From Hyphomicrobium sp. (lineage in GTDB: Bacteria; Pseudomonadota; Alphaproteobacteria; Rhizobiales; Hyphomicrobiaceae), in the NCBI GenBank assembly GCA_019751875.1, contig JAIEMV010000015.1, positions 62,001 to 126,000 on the forward strand: a stretch of DNA of 64,000 nucleotides, written 5' to 3'. Below the pieces are notes generated by a model. The model did no database searches and was not told the origin of the DNA. It worked only from the letters and a program-made list of their open reading frames with translations. The number at the start of each line of letters is the position of its first letter. The stretch's first letter is position 1. Positions 10,587 through 21,580 of this stretch are shown here, piece by piece. The translations under genes and the position numbers were made by a program.

Positions 10587-11420
10587 CTATTTTTCGACGA
10601 ATGCTTTTTCGATCACGAATTCGCCGGGTGCGCCGCTCGAGCCTTCGGTGAAGCCGCGTGCTTGGAGGAGCGCCTTCATATCGGCAAGCATGTTCGGGTT
10701 GCCGCACATCATCACGCGATCTTCTTCGCCGCCGAATGGCGCGATGCCAAGATCGCACGTGAGTTTCCCCGTTGCGATGAGATCCGGAATTCGGCCCTGG
10801 TGATGGAACGGTTCGCGGGTCACAGTCGCATAGTAGAGAAGTTTTTCTGTTGCGGTCTCGCCAAGGTATTCGTGCCGGCGCAAATCGGTCACGACATCGG
10901 TTGCGAATTGGAGTTCGTCGACCTCGCGGCACCCTTCGACGGCGATCACCTGGTCGAACGCGTCATATGTTTCGGGATCGCGAAGGATGCTGGCGAACGG
11001 GGCAAACCCTGTTCCGGTTGCGAACAGCCACAGGCGCTTGCCGGGACGCAGGTTCGACAGCAGCAGAGTACCGGTGGGCTTGCCGTTGACAATGATGGTG
11101 TCGCCGACCTGTATATGCTGCAAGCGCGATGTCAGGGGGCCGTTCGGAACCTTGATGGAGAAGAATTCCAGGTGATCGTCATAGACGGCGCTCGTCATGG
11201 AATAGGCGCGCAGGAGGGGACGTGTCTCGGTTTCCAGGCCGATCATGGCGAACTGTCCGCTCTGGAAGCGGAACGACGGAGCCCGAGTGGTTCGGAACGA
11301 GAACAGCTTGTCGGTATAGTGGGTAATTGACAAAACCGTTTCGCGGCGAAGTCCTGAGCCCAGCGGCCGCTCTGCGGCGACCGGGGTGGAGGGTTCGCCC
11401 AACGTTGCCTCGTCCAGCAT
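10587..11420 (-). CDS. fpr: ferredoxin--NADP reductase
   Basis: ORF to 11507; internal Met at 11420 (MLDEATLGEPS) preferred; RAYSMTSAVYDDHLEFFSIKVPNGPLTSRLQHIQVGD, LFATGTGFAPFASI. Confidence 0.85.
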   Translation of the reverse strand: MLDEATLGEPSTPVAAERPLGSGLRRETVLSITHYTDKLFSFRTTRAPSFRFQSGQFAMIGLETETRPLLRAYSMTSAVYDDHLEFFSIKVPNGPLTSRLQHIQVGDTIIVNGKPTGTLLLSNLRPGKRLWLFATGTGFAPFASILRDPETYDAFDQVIAVEGCREVDELQFATDVVTDLRRHEYLGETATEKLLYYATVTREPFHHQGRIPDLIATGKLTCDLGIAPFGGEEDRVMMCGNPNMLADMKALLQARGFTEGSSGAPGEFVIEKAFVEK

Positions 11421-11863
11421 GGTCCACTGCTCCGCCTGTTTACACCACGGGCGTCCGGCTTCTGCAATTGCCCGCTGACAACTTGTGCTGTCAAGGACAC
11501 TAGACACATTGCGCGCCGGAGAAAACCCCCTTTGGACAGCGAAATGCCGCCCACGTCCTTCAACCCTGATACGGCGGGTTGTGTGCTCTGGTGATGACTA
11601 GGATCAAATGCTGATCGGCGGCGGATGGCCGCGACGACCCGCCACGCTCAATGACGGTCGGTGGGGTGCGCCGTCTCACTCGAGGGTTAACTCGTGACAC
11701 ACGAATCTCACAGGGTCGGGGGCACTGGGTCGCTCTTGCCGTCTTGGTGACTGTGCCGAACGACTGACGATTAAACGATTGATCCGCCAAGCTGACGCTG
11801 CGCCACGCAAATGCCGTTTTGTCGCCGTCAGCACAAACGGAGCACAACCTTCCGAGGACGCGC

Positions 11864-13132
11864 ATGACACGGATTTTGCGATTGGCGGCGGTCGCTGTCG
11901 GTACGCTCATTATACAGGGCGCTGCCCTGGCGCCGGCCCTGGCGGAGTGCACGGAGGCAACCTTTGCGAAAGCCGTCGACAAGTTCGGCGGGACCTTGCG
12001 CAACTACAATGCCGAGGCGCAGCCGCGCATGCGCGCACGACTCACTGTGCTGGCGGAGAAGAAAGGCTGGACTGGAGAAGACCGCGAAGAGCGAGCGATG
12101 CTCTACCTCGAAGATGGACGGCTTGGCGAACTCGACACGCGCGCCAACGAACTCTTGAGCAAAGTCGACCAACTCGGGCAGCCGAACAAGGACGGAACTT
12201 ACGACTGCAACAAGCTGGCAGAGATCGAAGCGGCGAGCGTTGAACTTCTCGCCGTGATGAAGACCAAGGCAGCCTATCTCGACGAGAAAGTTGCAAGGGA
12301 AGTCGGATCGGCGGGTTCACTGGCGTCCCATTCGCCCGCAGCCCCAGCGGCATCTACCGCAACCTCGCCACCGGCGGTTACAAAGATCGAAACGACACCA
12401 GCAAAACCCGCGGGTTCGGCTCAGGTACGAGCACCCGAACCACCAAAGGTCGCGGCCGTGCCCCCGCCTAAGCCCAAACCAAGTGAGCCGCGCGCCGTGG
12501 CGCCGGTACGGCCCGACGGTATCTGGGATTCGCAGACGAAGTCGGTTGTTCCGAAGCCTTCGGCGGGCGGGGCGGCTATTGCCACGGCGCCTATCCCACC
12601 ATCCGGCGACACCAATACGCTTCCGCCTGTGACCTTCGACGCGCCGGATCAGGGCTACACGATTGACGAAATCCGTGAGGCGTCACGCGGTTTCTTCGGC
12701 ACTATCTCGACCAATCTGGCGAGCGTGATCGAATATGCATTCGCGAATTCAGGCCGGCCTACGGGCTACATTCTCGGGACAGAAGGCGGCGGTGCATTTC
12801 TCGCGGGGCTGCGTTACGGAAAGGGCACTTTGTATCTGCGCCAAGGCGGCACGCAAACCATCCACTGGCACGGGCCCTCGGTGGGATACGACTTTGGCGC
12901 CGAGGGTGGCCGGACGCTCATACTCGTCTATCGCATGCGCGAGCCGGAACAGTTGTATCGCAGCTTCACAGGGGTCGACGGCTCCGCATACCTCGTCGGC
13001 GGCGTTGGAATGACCCTGCTCAAGGGCGGTGACGTGATCATGGCGCCGATCCGGTCCGGTCTTGGTCTCAGGCTCGGGGCCAACATCGGCTATTTGCGGT
13101 TCACGTCGCAGCCGACATGGAACCCTTTCTGA
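11864..13132 (+). CDS. secreted DUF1134 (EipA-like) protein with a long N-terminal extension
   Basis: Start MTRILRLAAVAVGTLIIQGAALAPALA (signal peptide); C-terminal block FDAPDQGYTIDEIREASRGFFGTISTNLASVIEYAF...GRPTGYILGTEGGGAFLAGLRYGKGTLY matches my recollection of DUF1134. Confidence 0.75.
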   Translation: MTRILRLAAVAVGTLIIQGAALAPALAECTEATFAKAVDKFGGTLRNYNAEAQPRMRARLTVLAEKKGWTGEDREERAMLYLEDGRLGELDTRANELLSKVDQLGQPNKDGTYDCNKLAEIEAASVELLAVMKTKAAYLDEKVAREVGSAGSLASHSPAAPAASTATSPPAVTKIETTPAKPAGSAQVRAPEPPKVAAVPPPKPKPSEPRAVAPVRPDGIWDSQTKSVVPKPSAGGAAIATAPIPPSGDTNTLPPVTFDAPDQGYTIDEIREASRGFFGTISTNLASVIEYAFANSGRPTGYILGTEGGGAFLAGLRYGKGTLYLRQGGTQTIHWHGPSVGYDFGAEGGRTLILVYRMREPEQLYRSFTGVDGSAYLVGGVGMTLLKGGDVIMAPIRSGLGLRLGANIGYLRFTSQPTWNPF

Positions 13133-13174
13133 ACCTGTGCTCGATGGTGACGCGAGGCGACCGCCATACCGCGA

Positions 13175-14011
13175 TCAGTAGGGTGAGTAGTACTGCCGTA
13201 CTGCAGCACGGCGTTTCTTCAATGCAGCGGCGCGCTGCTTACTCGACTGAATGTAGTAACGGGGTGCGTCGCCGGGATAAACATACCTGGGCGGGGCATA
13301 CCCGTAATTGCCATGGCTATAGGCGTAGCGCATGCTCGGGGCGCTTCCAGGCCGCGCGCGAGCAATCTGCGGAGCGGTATACTTTGGACGGCCGTGAACA
13401 GAGATTTGCGTGCGATCCTTCCCGTGGCGGGAAACCATTGCATAGAGTTTAGCGGCATTCGACGGCGCCAGGCGCACGCAGCCATGCGACGCCGGAGTAC
13501 CGAGCAGGTGGATCGAGCTCGTGGCGTGGATCGCGGCACCGCCCTTGAAGAAAATCGAATGCGGCATCGGCGCGTTGTCATACTGTTTGGAGTACCACAT
13601 CTTCGACATCCACGACGGCGTGAAGGTACCGGTCGGTGTTGGATAGCCGTAGGCGCCGGATGAGATTGCCCAAGTGTATTTCGGCTTCCCGCCTTCCGTC
13701 ACGACCATGCGTTGGGTCGTGAGGTTGATGTTGATCAGCAGGGTGGGCTGGGGCGGAGGCGGCGGGGGCGCGGCAGCGGCGGCTTTCTCGGATTCGTTGA
13801 TCGTCTTTTCCGATGGCACAGCATCGGATGACGTCGCCGTTCCGGTGCTCGCACCATTGCCTGCCGGCGTCGCGCCAGAAGTGGCTGAGGCGGACGGTTC
13901 TTGGATAGCGGGAGGCCCGTTCGCAGTCTCCGGAGCCGGGTCCGCAGCCACAGACAGCGGGATCAAGGCGATCCAGCCAAGGACGGCAAGACGGGAAATG
14001 CGGCGTCGCAT
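13175..14011 (-). CDS. L,D-transpeptidase (YkuD domain)
   Basis: 278 aa; KPKYTWAISSGAYGYPTPTGTFTPSWM...HSIFFKGGAAIHATSSIHLLGTPASHGCVRLAPSNA. Confidence 0.85.
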   Translation of the reverse strand: MRRRISRLAVLGWIALIPLSVAADPAPETANGPPAIQEPSASATSGATPAGNGASTGTATSSDAVPSEKTINESEKAAAAAPPPPPPQPTLLININLTTQRMVVTEGGKPKYTWAISSGAYGYPTPTGTFTPSWMSKMWYSKQYDNAPMPHSIFFKGGAAIHATSSIHLLGTPASHGCVRLAPSNAAKLYAMVSRHGKDRTQISVHGRPKYTAPQIARARPGSAPSMRYAYSHGNYGYAPPRYVYPGDAPRYYIQSSKQRAAALKKRRAAVRQYYSPY

Positions 14012-14096
14012 CAGAATCGGCTCCAGCTACGCAAAACTTAATGGACCGGTGTCGAATTAGATACCGCCCGGGCGGGTGGCCGGGCGCGGGGTGATT

Positions 14097-14582
14097 TTAG
14101 TTGGTGATCGAAATGCGCGTGTTCTTCATGCCGTACTGGCGGACAAGGGCGAAGAGTTCGCGGGCATGGGCCGGATGCAGCCGAATGCAGCCGCGCGAGG
14201 CTGGTCGTCCCAGTTGGCTGACGTGAACGGTGCCATGGATCGCATAGCCGCCGGTGAAGAAGATGGAATTGGGCATTGGCGCATTGTCGTACTTGCGCGA
14301 GTACCAATTGGGCTCGAGCCGAAAGGGCCGCCAACTGCCGGTGGGTGTGTAATAGCCGCGCTTGGCGGTGGATACAGGCCACCGATGCTGGACCCAGCCA
14401 TCGACGGCGACGGTCATCGTCTGAGAGCTTTTATCAACGCGGACCCGAACATCGGCCGACGCCGGCAGCGACGACAACATGGCTAAGGCGGCGGCTATGA
14501 CCACCGTGACAGATGAGCGATTACGCACGCGGTACTCCTCCCCGGAAATGCACGACACGATCGACCGCCCAGGGTGCGGCAC
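14097..14582 (-). CDS. L,D-transpeptidase (YkuD domain), second adjacent copy
   Basis: 161 aa; signal-like N terminus; PNSIFFTGGYAIHGTVHVSQLGRPASRGCIRLHPAHA. Confidence 0.85.
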   Translation of the reverse strand: MPHPGRSIVSCISGEEYRVRNRSSVTVVIAAALAMLSSLPASADVRVRVDKSSQTMTVAVDGWVQHRWPVSTAKRGYYTPTGSWRPFRLEPNWYSRKYDNAPMPNSIFFTGGYAIHGTVHVSQLGRPASRGCIRLHPAHARELFALVRQYGMKNTRISITN

Positions 14583-14702
14583 AGTTGGCCGACTATGAGA
14601 CGGGTGTGGTTAGCATAACCTTACCCGCTGCTGCCGCCAGCGCCGGTTCCGGCACAAAAGAGATACGCATCATACCTGAGGGTCTTGGCTCTAGGGGATC
14701 GA

Positions 14703-16148
14703 TCAGGCGCGCATTGCCGCGTAGCCGTCGAGCGCGCGCTGGCGGGCGGCGGCGTGGTCGACGATCGGCAACGGATACGATTTGCCGAGAACGACGCCGG
14801 CCTTGGCCAGGACGGTGGCGGAAGCGGTCCATGGCGCGTGGATGACATCGTCGGGCAGCTTGGCGATTTCGGGAACCCAATGGCGAACGTACGCTGCTTC
14901 CGCATCGAATTTTTCACCCTGCGTGACGGGGTTGAAGATGCGGAAGTAGGGAGCTGCATCGGCGCCCGAGCCCGCGACCCACTGCCAGCTTGCTGCATTG
15001 GACGCCAGATCGGCATCCACGAGCGTATCCCAGAACCACGCTTCTCCAGACTGCCAGGGAATGAGGAGATGCTTGATCAGGAACGACGCCACGATCATGC
15101 GCACGCGGTTATGCATCCAGCCGGTATGCCAGAGCTGGCGCATACCGGCGTCGACGATCGGATAGCCGGTCTGGCCGCGCTGCCAGGCTTTGCGTCTGAC
15201 GGCATCCTCGTCCCAGGGGAATCTCGCAAATTCCGTTTTGAAGGGCTGCTCGGGCAAGGTCGGCCAATGGAAAAGCAGGTGATAGGAGAACTCGCGCCAG
15301 ACGAGTTCCTTCAGGAACGTCTCCAGCGCAGCGTCACCGCTCCCGGCTTTTTCCCGCGCGGCGGTCGCACGGTGCCAGCAGAGGTGCGGCGAGATCTCTC
15401 CAAAGTGCAGATGCGGCGACAGACGGGATGTGCCGTCGACAGCAGGAAGATTGCGGCGGTCCGAATACCCATCGAGAGCGGTTTTCAGAAATGTTTCGAG
15501 GCGGGCATGAGCCCCCTGCTCTCCAGGTTGCCACGTCTCGCGCATTCCGCCTGCCCAGTCGGGCTTTGTGGGAAGCAGCTTCCAGTCTGCGAGCTTTTCG
15601 CTGATGATCTTCTTGTCGAGACTGGTGACCGTCTTTGGGGCTGGAAGAGGAGCGGACGGCGGGCCGAGAGCGGTGAGCGCACGCCAGAACGGCGTGTAGA
15701 CCTTGAAAGGGTCGCCGGCTTTGGTGCGCACGTCTTCGGGCTCACGCAGCATGGCGCTGGCAAAGCGTTTGACTGCGATGCCAGTGCTGCCGCTGAACCG
15801 AGCCCTTACGCGCTCTTCCTGAGCACGTGCCCAAGGCTCGTAAGCGCGCGAAAAGTAGAGCCCAGTGGCGCCAGTTTCGGCGGCAATCGCTGCCAGTTCG
15901 TCTTCCGTGTCGCCGCTGCGGAGCACAAGAGGTGCGCCGATGTCAGAAAGCGATGCGGTGAGCGCGGAGAGAGAATGATGCAACCACCAGAGCGAGGCAC
16001 TGCCCGGCGCCCAGTCACCTGCGGCCTTTAAGTCATGAATGTAGACCGGCACGACCGCTGCGCCGTTGGCGACGGCTGCTGATAAGGCCCGATGGTCGGC
16101 AAGCCGCAAATCGTTGCGGAACCAGACAATGATGGGTTTGGCGGACAT
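14703..16148 (-). CDS. phrB: deoxyribodipyrimidine photo-lyase
   Basis: 481 aa; IVWFRNDLRLADHRAL, LSPHLHFGEISPH, WREFSYHLLFHWP, GYPIVDAGMRQLWHTGWMHNRVRMIVASFLIKHLLI. Confidence 0.9.
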   Translation of the reverse strand: MSAKPIIVWFRNDLRLADHRALSAAVANGAAVVPVYIHDLKAAGDWAPGSASLWWLHHSLSALTASLSDIGAPLVLRSGDTEDELAAIAAETGATGLYFSRAYEPWARAQEERVRARFSGSTGIAVKRFASAMLREPEDVRTKAGDPFKVYTPFWRALTALGPPSAPLPAPKTVTSLDKKIISEKLADWKLLPTKPDWAGGMRETWQPGEQGAHARLETFLKTALDGYSDRRNLPAVDGTSRLSPHLHFGEISPHLCWHRATAAREKAGSGDAALETFLKELVWREFSYHLLFHWPTLPEQPFKTEFARFPWDEDAVRRKAWQRGQTGYPIVDAGMRQLWHTGWMHNRVRMIVASFLIKHLLIPWQSGEAWFWDTLVDADLASNAASWQWVAGSGADAAPYFRIFNPVTQGEKFDAEAAYVRHWVPEIAKLPDDVIHAPWTASATVLAKAGVVLGKSYPLPIVDHAAARQRALDGYAAMRA

Positions 16149-16251
16149 TCATATCCCAGTGAGACGAGACACGGTGGCGAGCAGCCGACGACGTATCTGG
16201 TCAACGTCTATCCATCCCGCGTGGATCAGCCGATGCCCCGCGCTCAACGCG

Positions 16252-18141
16252 CTAGTTGAAGAGCAGTTCGAAGATGTTCTTCGGTTTCTTCTTTTTCTGC
16301 ACTGTCCGGATCGGCTTGGATGACGAGGGGGCATTCGCGCGAGGCAGGCCCATGGGGTCATTCCACGGCGCCCACGCGGTTCCCGTCGGCGCGCCCGAGG
16401 ACAGGCGGCGGGTTCCCGCAGCCCCGATCGCGGCCCCGGCTGCCAGGGCACCGACATTCGCCGGTGCATCGAGAGGAAACTCTTCCGTCAACCCATCGAC
16501 CGACGTCACCGTGATGCGGCGGTCTTCAAACGACCAGGAGGTGGATTTGCTGCCGTCATTCCCTGACCGCTTGTTGGGCACGATCGTCACCACGCGCTGG
16601 CCGGAGATATCGATCAGCGCCGCCATTTCCATATCGTCAGCGCCGCGACTCGTCTGCAATTGGCCGGCGGCGAACTTCAAGATGCCGAAGCTCTCGTGCG
16701 GAGCCGGTTGAACATCCCAGCCGCTCAACTTGGGAAGGCCGTCGCTGAACATTTCAATCGGCACAGCCACACGCGGGAGCGCGTCGTTGATCGCTTCGAA
16801 CTGAGTGCCATTGCGAATGACCCGCCAACCTTCGATTTCGCCGGCTTTGGCGACATCAATGCGGTTACTGCCTCCTGCCGTATCAATCCGCTGGAGAAGC
16901 TCAATCGCATCTTTCGAGCCAGGGCGCCACGCGCGCGCGAGTTTTGCATCCGCGATGGCCTGATCGAGCTGGCCCTGTGCCTCTTCGATTTCGGCTTTTG
17001 CCCAGAGAACGTCGCCGCTCTTGGGATCGAGTTTCAGCGCGGTCTCGATGTCCTTCTGACCGACGCCGATCTGTCCCGTCTGCTTGTAGACGAAAGCTCG
17101 ATATGCAAACGCGCGCGCGGAGCGCGGGTCAAGCTCGATCGCGCGATTGAGGTCTGCAAAAGCTTCATCAAACGTACTGGCGCGCGCCTGGGTCAGGCCG
17201 CGTCCAAGATACGCACCGACGTTCTTGGGATCGAGCGTGATCGCTTGCGTGAAGTCTTTCAGGGCAGCGGGAAGATCGCGCAGCGCCAGATAGCCTTCAC
17301 CGCGCAAAACGTAGATCTCTGGGTTGCCGACATCGAAAGCGGCGGCACGTGAGACATCCTCGATCGCCTCCTGATAGTTGGCGATCATCAGTTTTGCTGA
17401 AGCCCGATCGAGATAGCCTTGAACGAAGCGGCTGTCGGCCAAGAGTGCACGGGTGAAATCGCGTGCAGCCGCATGCGGGCGCAGCATGGCGAGGTAGACT
17501 TGGCCGCGGCCGGCGAGCGGTGCCGGCATCTGGGGGCTCAATTGCACTGCGCGCGTGTAATCGGCGATGGCATCGCCGGGTTGGCCGAGGCGCACGTAAA
17601 GACCGGCGCGATTATTAAACGCGGACGTGTACCCCGGCGCCAGCACGATGGCACGATCGAGATCCTTCAAGGCCTCCTTTAAGAGACCAAGGGAGACGAG
17701 CAGATTGCCGCGGTTATTGTAGATGGCTGCATATTCGGGGAAGAGGCCCGCGGCCGCGTTGAAATCTTCGACGGCGAGTTTGACCTGACCGGCCCGCGCA
17801 TAGGCGACACCGCGATCATTGAGCAGGGTGGCGCGGCGATCATTTGTGAGCGTGTTATCGCCCAGCGCCGCCGAATAGGCGTTGATCGCCTCGTTCGTCT
17901 GTCCGCGAGCAAGGTGACCGGCGGCCGTATCGGCGAGGCTCGACGCGGGGCTTGCCACCCCTTGCGCCAACGCTGGCGAGCAAAGGCCGAGTGCCGTGGC
18001 GATGACGACACCACGGATCCAGGCACCCACCGTGTTCCAACCTTTTGCGAGGTCGTCCGGCACGCCGGATCCTTTCAGGTTGCTGATCGATCTTGTCACC
18101 AAATTAGACACCGGTTTGGGCGACTCCGCCGCCCAGGTCAA
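16252..18141 (-). CDS. tetratricopeptide repeat protein, exported
   Basis: Many TPR-like repeats (AIYNNRGNLLVSLGLLKEALKDLDRAIVLAPGYTSAFNNRAGLY...); signal-like segment after about aa 40, start codon uncertain. Confidence 0.75.
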   Translation of the reverse strand: MTWAAESPKPVSNLVTRSISNLKGSGVPDDLAKGWNTVGAWIRGVVIATALGLCSPALAQGVASPASSLADTAAGHLARGQTNEAINAYSAALGDNTLTNDRRATLLNDRGVAYARAGQVKLAVEDFNAAAGLFPEYAAIYNNRGNLLVSLGLLKEALKDLDRAIVLAPGYTSAFNNRAGLYVRLGQPGDAIADYTRAVQLSPQMPAPLAGRGQVYLAMLRPHAAARDFTRALLADSRFVQGYLDRASAKLMIANYQEAIEDVSRAAAFDVGNPEIYVLRGEGYLALRDLPAALKDFTQAITLDPKNVGAYLGRGLTQARASTFDEAFADLNRAIELDPRSARAFAYRAFVYKQTGQIGVGQKDIETALKLDPKSGDVLWAKAEIEEAQGQLDQAIADAKLARAWRPGSKDAIELLQRIDTAGGSNRIDVAKAGEIEGWRVIRNGTQFEAINDALPRVAVPIEMFSDGLPKLSGWDVQPAPHESFGILKFAAGQLQTSRGADDMEMAALIDISGQRVVTIVPNKRSGNDGSKSTSWSFEDRRITVTSVDGLTEEFPLDAPANVGALAAGAAIGAAGTRRLSSGAPTGTAWAPWNDPMGLPRANAPSSSKPIRTVQKKKKPKNIFELLFN

Positions 18142-18230
18142 TACTGCCAGGGAACCTAAGTCACGAATATGGCTATCAAGGTGGCACGGTGTATTTCGAT
18201 CCGCCCCAGCAATACGGAGACCACATAATT

Positions 18231-18809
18231 ATGAACCTCTGGCTGCGGTTGTTGCGGTGCCTTGTTGCCGCTTTATTTGGTCGTCCGCTCGATCCCGGAC
18301 AGGGGGTCTCGCGGCTCACGTTCCGTGTGTGGCCGCACGATCTGGATCCGTCGCTGCACATGAACAACGGCCGCTACCTTACGCTCATGGACCTTGGCCG
18401 GCTCGATGTCCTGGCGCGAAGCGGGCTGTTGCGGGCGGCGTGGAAACACGGCTGGACGCCCATCGCGAGCGGCATCCAGATTCGATACCGGCGGGAGTTG
18501 CGATTGTGGCAGACCTTCCGCATTGAAACGCGGCTTGTGGGATGGCAAACGCATCTCGTTGTCATGGAGCAGCGGTTCGTCATCGAGACCGGCCCCTATG
18601 CCGGGCAAACTGCAGCCATCGCCCTGTTCAAAGGCGGGCTATATGACCGCGCCGAGCGCCGGTTCATCGACGTCAATCGGTTGATGATCGAAGCCAATGT
18701 GAAGGCGGAAAGCCCTAATTTGACGCCGGACGTGGTAGCGTTTCTCACGGCGGACGATGCGATGCGGCAGGTTTTCGGTCGGGGAACTCAGGGGGTAGCT
18801 TCCGGTTAA
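18231..18809 (+). CDS. thioesterase family (4HBT-like hotdog) protein
   Basis: LTFRVWPHDLDPSLHMNNGRYLTLMDLGRLDVLARSGL; ORF opens at 18189, ATG at 18231 plausible. Confidence 0.7.
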   Translation: MNLWLRLLRCLVAALFGRPLDPGQGVSRLTFRVWPHDLDPSLHMNNGRYLTLMDLGRLDVLARSGLLRAAWKHGWTPIASGIQIRYRRELRLWQTFRIETRLVGWQTHLVVMEQRFVIETGPYAGQTAAIALFKGGLYDRAERRFIDVNRLMIEANVKAESPNLTPDVVAFLTADDAMRQVFGRGTQGVASG

Positions 18810-18842
18810 GAGGGCGCACCAAATCTCACCTGGAGGCGTTCC

Positions 18843-19244
18843 ATGCACGTTCAGGCGATGATCAGCACCCATCCGCACGTCAAGGGCTCGACCAACGAAA
18901 CCCTGATCCGCTGCATCGAAGAGTGTTTCGATTGTGCGCAGTCCTGCATTGCGTGTGCAGACGCTTGCCTTGGGGAGGAGCAGGTTTTCGAACTCACGCA
19001 ATGCATTCGGCTCAACCTAGATTGCGCCGACATATGCGAGGCAGCGGGAAAAGTCGCTAGCCGCAGGACGGGCTCGAACGAGGGCGTGATCCGTATTGTG
19101 CTGGAAGCTTGCGCGATGGCGTGCCGCGTCTGCGGACAGGAATGCGAGTCCCATGCAGAAATGCACGAACATTGCCGCATCTGCGCCGAGAACTGCAAAC
19201 GCTGCGAGGCGGCCTGCCGCGAGGCGTCGGGCAGCATTCACTGA
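18843..19244 (+). CDS. four-helix-bundle copper-binding protein (Csp-like, cytosolic)
   Basis: 133 aa with 18 Cys in CxxxC/CxxC spacing ([19 protein letters not shown]...CRVCGQEC...[15 protein letters not shown]); no signal peptide. Confidence 0.75.
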   Translation: MHVQAMISTHPHVKGSTNETLIRCIEECFDCAQSCIACADACLGEEQVFELTQCIRLNLDCADICEAAGKVASRRTGSNEGVIRIVLEACAMACRVCGQECESHAEMHEHCRICAENCKRCEAACREASGSIH

Positions 19245-19299
19245 GGCTGGTCCTGGGCAGAGACAACGCGTTCCGGAGCATGCCGGGGACTAAAATGGG

Positions 19300-20844
19300 T
19301 CACGTAAACTGTGCCAGGACCTGAGGCAACACCTCGGGAAGATCTTCCGCAATCAACCCGCGGCCGAAGCGGTGCGCGGCATCGCCATGCATCCAGACGG
19401 CGGCGCAGGCGGCGTCGAAAGCCGGCATGCCCTGGGCGAGCAGCCCCGTTACGAAGCCAGCAAGAACATCGCCTGATCCGGCGGTGGCGAGCCACGGGGG
19501 TGCGTTTGCATTGATTGCGGCACGGCCATCGGGCGATGCGATGACCGTGTCGGCGCCTTTCAGGATAACGATCGCTCCGGCGTGTCGAGCGGCTGCGCGG
19601 GCGCGCTCGAGCTTCGAGCCGATGCTGTCAGGGAACAGGCGCGCAAATTCGCCTTCGTGGGGAGTGAGCACCACCGGGCGCGCGGGGCTTTCCCGAATGA
19701 TATCGAACAGAGAGGTCGGGCGCGCAGAGGCGGATGTGAGTGCGCTCGTGAAACCGAAGCCGACGCTGTCTTCCTTATCGCGCTTGGTCTCGGCGAACGA
19801 CGTCAGCGCGTCGGCGTCGAGGACGACGGCGGCGCCCGAGCGCAGCGCTGCTGCGGTCCACTCGGCAGTTTCGGGCCCGATGCCGGCGCCGGGGCCGATC
19901 AGAATGGCGTTCTTGCGTTTGTCTTCGAGAAGCCGGAACAGCGCGGCTGCGCTTTCGCAGGGCGCGATCATGATGGCCGTCAGATGGGCTGCGTTTTCCG
20001 GCAAGGCCGACGGGGGGCTTGCGACCGTGACCAGACCGGCACCAGCGCGCAACGCCCCACGCGCGCCAAGACGCGCGGCGCCAGAGTGGAAAGCCGGCCC
20101 TGAAACGACAAGGGCGTGACCGCGTGCATACTTGTGAGCGTCCAGGCGCGGATGAGGAAGGGTCGCCGTCCAGAGCGCGGGGGCATTCTCGAATGTCGCA
20201 ACGCCCAGATCGCCCGCGAGCAGGGACGGGGGAATGCCGATGTCGCTCAGGACGACCTCTCCGCAGAGTGCGCGTCCCGGGAGGAGCAGGTGGGCGGGCT
20301 TTTTGCGAAAGAAAGTGATGGTGCGGGTTGCATGGACGACTGCGCCCTGGGCTTGGCCGGTGGTGCCGTCGAGCCCGCTCGGGACATCGACGGCCAGTAC
20401 GGGAAGGCCACTCGTGTTCATGGCCTCGATCATCAAAGCGGCCACCCCGTCGGGCGGCCGACTGAGACCGGCCCCGAACAGGGCGTCGATGACGAGATGC
20501 ATGCTTTGGAGAGCATCTGGATCCATGGCGCGAACCGGGCCGTCCCAACGGCGGGCCGCATCGGCCGCGTCACCCTTCAGCGTCGATTTCTCACCGATGA
20601 GGTGGAGGCGGACGTCGTAGCTCGCGCGTTTCAGGAGACGGGCTGCCACGAAACCGTCGCCGCCGTTGTTGCCGGGACCACAAAGAACCGAAACGCGCGA
20701 ACCCGGCTTGACCATTGCCATGGCTTGTTCGGCGACGGCGCGACCGGCATTTTCCATGAGCGTTTGCGAGGCGATGCCTGAGGCGACGGCCGCGCGGTCG
20801 GCGCGAGACATCTGATCATTTGTCAGCACTTCCAGCTTCGGCAT
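19300..20844 (-). CDS. nnr: bifunctional ADP-dependent NAD(P)H-hydrate dehydratase / NAD(P)H-hydrate epimerase
   Basis: 514 aa; GPGNNGGDGFVAARLL, VDVPSGLDGTTG, VVLTPHEGEFARLF, LATAGSGDVLAGFVTGLLAQG. Confidence 0.9.
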   Translation of the reverse strand: MPKLEVLTNDQMSRADRAAVASGIASQTLMENAGRAVAEQAMAMVKPGSRVSVLCGPGNNGGDGFVAARLLKRASYDVRLHLIGEKSTLKGDAADAARRWDGPVRAMDPDALQSMHLVIDALFGAGLSRPPDGVAALMIEAMNTSGLPVLAVDVPSGLDGTTGQAQGAVVHATRTITFFRKKPAHLLLPGRALCGEVVLSDIGIPPSLLAGDLGVATFENAPALWTATLPHPRLDAHKYARGHALVVSGPAFHSGAARLGARGALRAGAGLVTVASPPSALPENAAHLTAIMIAPCESAAALFRLLEDKRKNAILIGPGAGIGPETAEWTAAALRSGAAVVLDADALTSFAETKRDKEDSVGFGFTSALTSASARPTSLFDIIRESPARPVVLTPHEGEFARLFPDSIGSKLERARAAARHAGAIVILKGADTVIASPDGRAAINANAPPWLATAGSGDVLAGFVTGLLAQGMPAFDAACAAVWMHGDAAHRFGRGLIAEDLPEVLPQVLAQFT

Positions 20845-21071
20845 GCGGCTCCTTGTGGGTCGGGGCAGACGCTGATCGCGTGGTGTCGGCCAAGATTTTC
20901 TAGTCTACCTTTGCGGTGATGCGCATGGGGAGAGGGAAAGGCATGGGTGCCCTCGCAGTGCAGCGGGAGGCTCCTCGGAGTGATCATTTGACTGGCGAAA
21001 CGCCTAACTTTTGGTCTATTCACCGGGCCGGCGGCAGCCAAAAAACAGGCGGTTTCCAGCTAGTTGGTTGA

Positions 21072-21515
<444 letters not shown>

Positions 21516-21580
21516 GGAATGCAGCGGGCCGGAAGAGCCTTGCGCATTGCCATTCAACTGGGATCTCAAGGGGAGTTCTA

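Noticed and set aside
16149-16469. 106-aa minus ORF between phrB and the TPR gene
   Set aside because: Overlaps the TPR gene in another frame and is Arg/Pro rich
19247-19320. Inverted repeat GGTCCTGG...CCAGGACC after the Csp-like gene
   Set aside because: Only 8 bp with a long spacer and it overlaps the nnr stop; weak as a terminator or recombination site
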